Positions 62,901 through 64,000 of a DNA stretch of 64,000 bases are shown piece after piece. The notes beneath the pieces are model-generated. The model was given only the letters and a program-made list of their open reading frames with translations. It did no database searches and had not been told where the DNA came from. Within the stretch, counting starts at the first letter, position 1. The number at the start of each line of letters is the position of its first letter. Origin of the DNA: Ostrinia nubilalis (taxonomy: Eukaryota > Arthropoda > Insecta > Lepidoptera > Crambidae); NCBI RefSeq assembly GCF_963855985.1, contig NC_087117.1:6955001-7019000 (forward strand), in the 5' to 3' direction. A program made the position numbers and the translations under genes.

Positions 62901-63876
62901 GCGGCAAGGCGTCACTTCTGCGCGTGCAGCTCTCTTTCTCTCTCTCTATCTCCCTTTATCCTATTCTCTCTCTCTCTCACACATACTTAATAACTTACCT
63001 AGCAGCCTCTTCCTTCAATCTAGCGTGTCTCGCCTTTATAGCATCCAAATCAGCATGCAGCGCAGTAAGGCATCGCTTCTGTGCATGCAGCTATTTCTCT
63101 TTCTCCCTCACTCTCTATCCCCTATTCTCTCTCTATAGCTCACTCACTTAATAACTTACCTAGCAGCTTCCTCCTTTAATCCAGCGAGTCTCGCCCGTAT
63201 AGCGTCTAAATCCGCATGCAATGCAATAAGTCACTCTCTCTTCTCTCTCCTGATACCAGCGTGCTCGTTTGAAAGGCGTGCTCGCATTACTCGCTTCTTG
63301 ACGCGTGTGACATGCTAAAGCAATATACAGTACACGAGTGTTTTACCTAGCAGCCTCTTCCTTTAATCCAGCGTGTCTCGCCCTTATAGCGTCCAAATCA
63401 GCATGCAGCGCAGTAAGACGTCGCTTCTGCGCGTGCAACTATCTCCCTTTCTCACTCTTTCCTATTCTGTCTTTCCAGCATCTTTCTCTCACTTAATATC
63501 CACTCACCTAGCAGCTTCTTCCTTAAGTCCAGCGTGTCTCGCCCCCTATAGCGTCCAAATCAGCGTGCAGCGCAGTAAGGCGTCGGTTCTGCGCCTCCAG
63601 TTCACTCTCTCTCTCACCTGTTCGTCTCTCTCTCTATCTCTCTCACACACACTTAATATCCACTTACCTAGCAGCCTCTTCCTTTAATCCAGAGTGTCTA
63701 GCCCTTATAGCGTCCAAATCCGCATGCAATGCAGTAAGGCGTCGTTTCTGTGCGTGCAACTCGGTCCGTGACCGCGCGCCTGCGTCCGGCAAGAGTGCTT
63801 CCTTCTCCGCCACCCAGGCTGCCGTCTCGTCTGCGGAGCGGTCGAACTCGTGGACTTGGCGAGCACCTGCTAGGGC
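29250..63876 (-). CDS. kst: Beta-heavy spectrin-like protein (karst), last 16 exons, 5' partial
   Basis: Beta-heavy spectrin crosslinks actin under the apical membrane of epithelial cells. Minus-strand exons join in phase to 847 residues. The first about 290 residues are spectrin repeats (helix A of one reads FDRSADETAAWVAEKEALL, and the last partial repeat ends NALKRITLVEQAF). A Glu/Arg-rich coiled segment follows at 282-337. A PH domain spans about 407-515, from EGFLERKQEAGCGG through RSWRGYYSVLCGQLLCFF and DYTKRAHVFRLACADGAEYLF to RDLMRDWVAKLAFHA. After it comes a Ser/Pro/Gln-rich tail ending FGGLFSRKKRPQSHM. Ordinary beta-spectrin has only a short tail after its PH domain; the 330 residues here favour beta-heavy spectrin. 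The spectrin family call is firm, the isoform less so. The N-terminal part lies beyond 64000. Confidence 0.8.
29590..29859. mobile_element. hAT-like MITE with perfect 8-bp duplication
   Basis: Ends CAGTGGCGGCGTAGCATGGG and CCACCTTACGCCGCTACTG are imperfect inverted repeats. ATCTCCTA flanks both sides (29582-29589 and 29860-29867). Contains a C22 run. It sits inside an older palindrome (TTGCGACGACAGTGTGACAT / its reverse complement near 29890). Confidence 0.8.
30101..32019. repeat. 1.9-kb palindromic element in the last spectrin intron
   Basis: TAGTCCAGTCAAATTAGACA at 30101 matches the reverse complement ending at 32019. The arms run about 30101-30960 and 31150-32019 with scattered mismatches. 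Each arm itself holds two diverged subunits about 580 bases apart (GCATACAGCTGAAAATTGGT and CACATAGAGCTGAAAATTTG). No transposase. Confidence 0.8.
32260..32344 (-). CDS. kst: Spectrin exon O (tail)
   Basis: Acceptor TATCCCCTCAG, donor GTACGT. Encodes YGGNSSTRPASVAGSGGSPA and LDQRPAS in the only frame without stops that joins exons N and P. Confidence 0.78.
32345..32912. other. Spectrin intron with short GTGACAAGTGACGTAA repeats
   Basis: AGCGCCACTGTAGAGTAAGG recurs near 32493 and 32607, resembling units of the exon 3 array at 21-22 kb. GGTGACAAGTGACGTAA-like units repeat four times at 32714-32830. No exon is seen. Confidence 0.5.
32917..33006. mobile_element. TA-target palindromic MITE, one-arm copy
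   Basis: Left arm AAGCCTGGTCTGTGAGCACG to TCGCTCGCGCGTAATTATG, then directly GGACCAGGCTT. TA on each side (32915 and 33007). Confidence 0.7.
33335..33605. mobile_element. Palindromic MITE, inverted partner of 27245-27520
   Basis: AGCGCCATCTAGTCCCAAAC and CTAAGCAAAGCTTAAAATG lead into TTGGCGGAAAAAAGCGCTTA, with the inverted end AAGCGCTTACAATTTC..TTTTCCGCCAA. Confidence 0.6.
33606..34140. other. AT-rich spectrin intron, no gene seen
   Basis: Hydrophobic minus-strand frames at 33665-33950 come from TTT/ATA-rich DNA and have no domain. No exon or repeat is recognised. Confidence 0.5.
34143..34352. mobile_element. TA-target palindromic MITE, full copy
   Basis: Two arms of about 100 bases (TCTGGTCCGTGAGCACG.. 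and ..GTGCTCACGGACCGGGCTT) around GGGCGCCCGTCGCACAGTCG. TA flanks at 34141 and 34353. 210 bases. Confidence 0.8.
34360..35030. other. AT-rich spectrin intron, short LINE scraps only
   Basis: Positions 34465-34510 resemble the CR1-like tail and 34545-34600 the RTE end (ACGTCCACTGCTGAATATAG). The rest is AT-rich without features. Confidence 0.45.
35030..35246. mobile_element. Helitron-like element, decayed copy
   Basis: AACGCGCTAATCTCAGA, ATAGCCCATTTATCGAGGAA, CCAATAGGGGCGGAGCAG and AGTCGCGGGCACAG match the element at 18853. It ends 80 bases from exon N. Confidence 0.5.
35327..35743 (-). CDS. kst: Spectrin exon N (tail, heptapeptide repeats)
   Basis: Donor GTTAGT. The acceptor is read as AAAATAG, which is weak. 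Encodes GAPPLPLSGPPDRS, then nine Pro-Glu-Arg heptapeptides (NLPERAP, MLPERGP and similar), then TERTHDR-like sequence and SSWSLERQNNNWQSVETTSH to YTASEL. Longest exon of the tail. Confidence 0.78.
35744..36526. other. Spectrin intron, no feature recognised
   Basis: AT-rich. TTCATTC and related words repeat near 35930-36250. No exon or known repeat. Confidence 0.4.
36527..36615 (-). CDS. kst: Spectrin exon M (tail)
   Basis: Acceptor TTTTTTACAG, donor GTATGT. Encodes NSEQTSSWGRSRFSNGRDIN and AEFIKSQKE. Confidence 0.78.
36720..37035. mobile_element. Unclassified interspersed repeat in spectrin intron
   Basis: GCCATCTAGCGACTGCGT with GTACAGCG and CATAGATTTTTTGACACACT recurs in related form at 46380-46500. 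ACCGCTGCAACTCCTGTGTA and GCCAGGATCTACAG recur near 38590-38625. Confidence 0.45.
37101..37170 (-). CDS. kst: Spectrin exon L (tail)
   Basis: Acceptor TTACTTGCAG, donor GTAAGG. Encodes STVLPSLPPRQPPQDDGADI and VL. Only one of its three frames is open, and it joins both neighbours. Confidence 0.75.
37255..37345 (+). mobile_element. tRNA-headed SINE fragment
   Basis: TGTGGTCTAGTATAG as A box and GGTCTTGGGTTCGATTCC as B box sit about 45 bases apart, as in tRNA-derived SINE heads. No acceptor stem closes, so it is not a tRNA gene. Confidence 0.55.
37915..38370 (-). mobile_element. RTE-like LINE, C-terminal ORF fragment
   Basis: The minus strand encodes LPVITYGSETWPLTIGLIQK, then ERAMLGVSLRDRIRNEEIRK and RISKLKWQWAGHIVRRTDGR, the well-known end of lepidopteran RTE-like reverse transcriptases. 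A frameshift near 38100 breaks the last part. 5'-truncated; lies in the intron between exons K and L. Confidence 0.8.
38402..38541 (-). CDS. kst: Spectrin exon K (tail)
   Basis: Acceptor TGTCCCAG, donor GTGAGT. The frame that joins both neighbours reads NAGSSSSSAASSPEPARQSR to ATPERTERNI. Another open frame in this exon does not join. Low-complexity Ser/Gln/Arg tail. Confidence 0.75.
38700..46074 (-). repeat. Array of spectrin exon J copies filling one 7.5-kb intron
   Basis: About 18 longer copies (from the codons for ATRDLMRDWVAK to the donor) and about nine shorter copies (QDENNVELRKRLQK to the donor) are interspersed with ACGCCATCTATTGGTCA units. Longer copies start at the same exon position (after CGCCACCCGCGAC on the sense strand). 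Nearly all keep GTAAGT or GTGAGT. None carries the first half of the exon or its acceptor. Examples of longer copies: 39070-39215, 40105-40240, 41485-41615, 42735-42850, 43215-43335. Confidence 0.85.
42790..46140. repeat. Two near-identical 1675-bp tandem units
   Basis: Sequence at 42833-44272 repeats at 44508-45947 with a constant offset of 1675 bases. I noticed one difference (GTGTGCTTTTT at 44221 against GTCTGCTTTTT at 45896). Each unit contains several exon J copies, so this is a recent higher-order duplication. Confidence 0.85.
46075..46307 (-). CDS. kst: Spectrin exon J (PH domain, second half)
   Basis: Acceptor TTTCTCCTCAG, donor GTAAGT. Encodes ATCSPAGDYTKRAHVFRLAC, the PH helix (TRDLMRDWVAKLAF) and the following linker to NNVELRKRLQ. 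Parent of the array at 39060-46025. Confidence 0.9.
46310..46600. mobile_element. Unclassified repeat with inverted ends
   Basis: ATC repeat, then ACGAGTTTACATCAG..CGCTAGCGACTGCG with a matching inverted part TTTAATGTAAACTCATGG near 46500-46520. Related to 36720-36870. Confidence 0.4.
46661..46873. mobile_element. TA-target palindromic MITE, full copy
   Basis: AAGCCCGGTCCGTGAGCACG to GTGCTCACGGACCAGACTA with a GGGCGCCCGCAGTGAGTG centre. TA flanks at 46659 and 46874. 213 bases. Confidence 0.8.
46874..47505 (-). repeat. Spectrin exon I copies with GTAGCGCACT minisatellite
   Basis: Partial exon copies at about 46885-46955 (YYSVLCGQMLSVFRDEF, decayed) and 47165-47285 (RGYYSVLCGQLLCFFRDELD to PPVAILN plus donor GTGAGT). 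Between and around them CACTGTAGCGTATTGTAGCG-like units of 10-20 bases repeat at 46965-47165 and 47290-47500. Confidence 0.8.
47505..47671 (-). CDS. kst: Spectrin exon I (PH domain, first half)
   Basis: Acceptor TTTCCTCAG, donor GTGAGT. Encodes FLERKQEAGCGGKRATVRSW to AAAPPVAILN, PH strands 1-4. Two partial copies lie downstream. Confidence 0.9.
47848..48088. mobile_element. Helitron-like or related short interspersed element
   Basis: ACTAGCTTTTGCCCGCGGCT at one end, AAAATCCGTTCAGTAGTTTT within and CGCGTTTATAATATTGGTAA at the other. A TTTA run (47925-47960) sits in the middle. I know it as a common moth repeat; its class is uncertain. Confidence 0.45.
48603..48708 (-). CDS. kst: Spectrin exon H (basic linker before PH)
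   Basis: Acceptor TTACCGCAG, donor GTAAGG. Encodes VVKTPKRTPSFTTRRRTQSF to EELPPVEIE, Arg-rich, ending one base into the PH-domain Gly. Confidence 0.85.
49278..49487. mobile_element. TA-target palindromic MITE, full copy with matched arm changes
   Basis: AAGCCTGGTCCGTGAGCACG to GTGCTCACGGACCAGACTT. Both arms carry the CCCG/CGGG variant (AATCCCGTCCAATG and CATTGGACGGGATT) where other copies have AATTTTGTCC. TA flanks at 49276 and 49488. Confidence 0.8.
49552..49662 (-). CDS. kst: Spectrin exon G (linker)
   Basis: Acceptor TTCCCAG, donor GTAAGT. 37 codons, AERVLGQSTETLEEASPATL to AVKRAESMS. Confidence 0.85.
49845..50848 (-). repeat. 20-bp minisatellite and exon F copy
   Basis: CTACCTCTCTGGCCTGCTTC-like units fill 49845-49985 and 50405-50848. 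The unit resembles the exon F donor region (CTACCTACCTCTCTAGG). At 50282-50400 lies a partial exon F copy (GGTGGCTGTGCAGGCGGCGT to TCTCTCAGCCTCCTGTC), and 49990-50280 is unrelated insertion. Confidence 0.75.
50849..51016 (-). CDS. kst: Spectrin exon F (coiled linker)
   Basis: Acceptor CTCGCCCAG, donor GTAGGT. 56 codons: VEQAFAAMRDEEEAARRRSA to EATPPAQPPRE, highly charged and probably helical. Confidence 0.87.
51609..51692 (-). pseudogene. Copy of spectrin exon E 3' part
   Basis: Encodes LLSRHRDLEETIESQRDKF and TALKRITL with donor GTGAGT. The upstream end stops at the LLSRH codons, with no acceptor. Confidence 0.75.
51925..52060 (-). CDS. kst: Spectrin exon E (end of last repeat)
   Basis: Acceptor TTCCGCCAG, donor GTGAGT. 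Encodes VPLVRDGKYGESVAQVEELI to FNALKRITL, matching the conserved end of the final partial repeat of beta-spectrins. Confidence 0.88.
52061..52598. other. Spectrin intron, no exon seen
   Basis: AT-rich; CTCTTTCTCTGTACCTAACT-like units repeat three times at 52535-52600, again resembling the exon D donor region (TCTCTGTACCTGCTCTC). Confidence 0.5.
52600..52786 (-). CDS. kst: Spectrin exon D
   Basis: Acceptor TATTTTTTAG, donor GTACAG. Encodes EKLIHDGHFMSAEIEERMSV to ADALSGWIES; the Trp in SGWIES is the helix A tryptophan of the last repeat. Confidence 0.88.
52940..53165. mobile_element. Interrupted interspersed repeat, left half
   Basis: CAGCCAGAAGGGTCTACCCG to AGACTCCAGCGAATAGCACG continues at 56874-56955 (CGCCGTCGCGGCCTCTTTAA) after the hAT-like insertion. 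It resembles retroelement sequence common in moths but is not classified. Confidence 0.55.
54330..55445 (+). pseudogene. Non-LTR retrotransposon C-terminal fragment (RNase H region)
   Basis: Several broken plus-strand frames. RTQLSTPRSKLQSLQRLVSI and a following IIQEEAQAAALRLK precede an RNase H start, IYTDGSKTLKGTGAGVF (about 54714-54765). A zinc-knuckle-like end (CRRCMETEEKPQHVHKEC) follows at about 55280-55335. Stops and frameshifts separate them. Nested inside the hAT-like element. Confidence 0.75.
55725..55865 (+). mobile_element. CR1/jockey-like LINE 3' tail fragment
   Basis: TTCTTGCGCTACTTCTTTTC, CAGCACTGGCCCATTTATG and TTTTTAAAAGCCTCTTTG match the 3' tail of the LINE at 15745-17925. 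Confidence 0.65.
57611..57766 (-). pseudogene. Near-complete copy of spectrin exon C
   Basis: Sense frame NWREKIARVTAAELARDVAG to KEDDFQRHYHD with donor GTAAGT. The body is almost identical to exon C, but the first codons differ (NWREK against AWTNEM). An AG at its upstream edge would be in phase, yet there is no pyrimidine tract. Copy or alternative exon is undecided. Confidence 0.6.
58602..58800 (+). mobile_element. tRNA-derived SINE
   Basis: Head TTTGGTGTAGTGGTTCAGAA with A box at 58612-58622 and B box GGTTCGATTCC at 58655-58665 closes well as a tRNA-like fold. It is followed by a tRNA-unrelated body (ATTTCTGTGACGGGTCTGGG), a poly-A run and a tail. The body matches 843-945. Confidence 0.75.
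59287..59435 (-). CDS. kst: Spectrin exon C
   Basis: Acceptor CCTTTCAG, donor GTAAGT. Encodes AWTNEMIARVTAAELARDV to DFQRHYHD. A rival copy at 57611-57766 differs mainly in its first residues. Confidence 0.85.
59795..59935 (-). mobile_element. RTE-like LINE 3' fragment, decayed
   Basis: TCAGCCACAAGACTACCACT and CAATGATGTCCATTGCTGGA are diverged forms of the ACGTCCACTGCTG motif of the RTE end. Confidence 0.45.
60000..60265 (+). mobile_element. Retroelement-like repeat with TTTC tail
   Basis: GACCCTCACTCGGCATGGGG at the start, a T-rich centre, and ATTGTAATAAATGTATC followed by CTTTCTTTCTTTC at the end. The form is that of a retroposed sequence; no known ORF. Confidence 0.45.
60289..60885 (-). 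repeat. Array derived from spectrin exon B end plus donor
   Basis: Four main copies at 60289-60389, 60552-60610, 60677-60735 and 60807-60885 encode parts of QVELAEQLQAYFGTYQELL and keep GTGAGTATT as donor. Extra short ones are near 60510 and 61015. Lengths differ; none includes the exon start. Confidence 0.8.
61055..61216 (-). CDS. kst: Spectrin exon B
   Basis: Acceptor CTACCCGCAG, donor GTGAGT. Encodes LGTAFPDAKEHVTAKLED to QAYFGTYQELL, helices B-C of a spectrin repeat. Phases join exon A (AA-R) and exon C (QELL-AWT). Confidence 0.87.
61562..63605 (-). repeat. Array of ten spectrin exon A copies
   Basis: Copies begin (plus coordinates) at 61562, 61794, 61955, 62232, 62551, 62830, 62999, 63160, 63347 and 63508. 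Each ends in the CTAGCAGC exon end directly after an intact donor (GTAAGT, once GTGAGT). Lengths range from about 25 to 165 bases. The copies at 61955 and 62551 reach GARSRTELHAQKRRLTALHA and upstream to the AAWVAEKEALL codons. CT-rich microsatellite separates many of them. Confidence 0.87.
62256..62409. mobile_element. TA-target palindromic MITE, deleted copy with known empty site
   Basis: AAGCCTGGTCCGTGAGCACG to GTGCTCACGGACCAGGCTT, TA at 62254-62255 and 62410-62411. The tandem sister repeat at 62845-62875 lacks it (AAGACTAGCGTGTC), proving TA as the target. Confidence 0.85.
63668..63876 (-). CDS. kst: Spectrin exon A (spectrin repeat)
   Basis: Acceptor ATTCCAG before 63876, donor GTAAGT after 63668. 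Encodes residues 1-69: ALAGARQVHEFDRSADETAA to RARHSGLKEEAAR. Only this copy has both the exon start and a good acceptor; ten partial copies lie downstream. Confidence 0.88.
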
Positions 63877-64000
63877 CTGGAATATAATATATTTATTAAA
63901 CACACAAAATTATAATTGTTTTATAATGGCCATTAAAGTTTTTAATAAAATTCCAGACTCTATCACTGACTTGCATGTAAGCCAATTTAAAAAATGTCTT

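Noticed and set aside
62872..63687. Leu/Ser-rich plus-strand frames
   Set aside because: They are CT-rich microsatellite plus antisense copies of spectrin exon A.

Overview
The window is nuclear DNA from a moth or butterfly (Lepidoptera). Genes have short exons and long AT-rich introns. The repeats are ones common in lepidopteran genomes: CR1/jockey-like and RTE-like LINE pieces, tRNA-headed SINEs, hAT and TA-target MITEs, and Helitron-like tails. No prokaryotic, organellar or viral gene organisation is seen.

Three host genes can be reconstructed, with exon phases that join throughout. (1) Plus strand, 57-10888: the last four exons of CCT7, the eta subunit of the TRiC/CCT chaperonin; the gene starts outside the window. 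(2) Plus strand, 18533-25324: a complete six-exon gene for a 639-residue secreted protein that I do not recognise. It has a signal peptide, several dibasic or furin-like sites, and repeated modules in its C-terminal half, so it looks like a precursor. (3) Minus strand, 63876 down to 29250: sixteen exons encoding the last 847 residues of a beta-type spectrin. It ends in spectrin repeats, a linker, a PH domain and a tail of about 330 residues. The long tail after the PH domain favours beta-heavy spectrin (karst). The gene continues beyond 64000. Genes 2 and 3 converge on 25.3-29.2 kb.

Repeats by region: 0.2-10 kb is CCT7 introns with exon copies, MITEs and a 1.85-kb foldback element. 11-18 kb is intergenic, with a GCATAA foldback, a GC-rich hairpin beside a microsatellite, and a 5'-truncated LINE at 15.7-17.9 kb. 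25-29 kb is intergenic, with MITEs and palindromic motif arrays. 29-38 kb is the 3' part of the spectrin gene, with a 1.9-kb palindrome. 38.7-47.5 kb is an array of PH-exon copies. 52.8-57 kb is dominated by a 3.7-kb hAT-like insertion. 57-63.7 kb holds arrays of spectrin-repeat exon copies.

The most unusual feature is shared by all three genes. In at least ten places, the 3' part of a coding exon together with its 5' splice donor has been amplified into the intron directly downstream, from one copy to well over twenty. In every case the copies hold the exon end plus donor and lie downstream of the parent. I saw no matching class of acceptor plus exon-start copies upstream of an exon. I know of no description of this one-sided pattern, and it is the best candidate here for something new.
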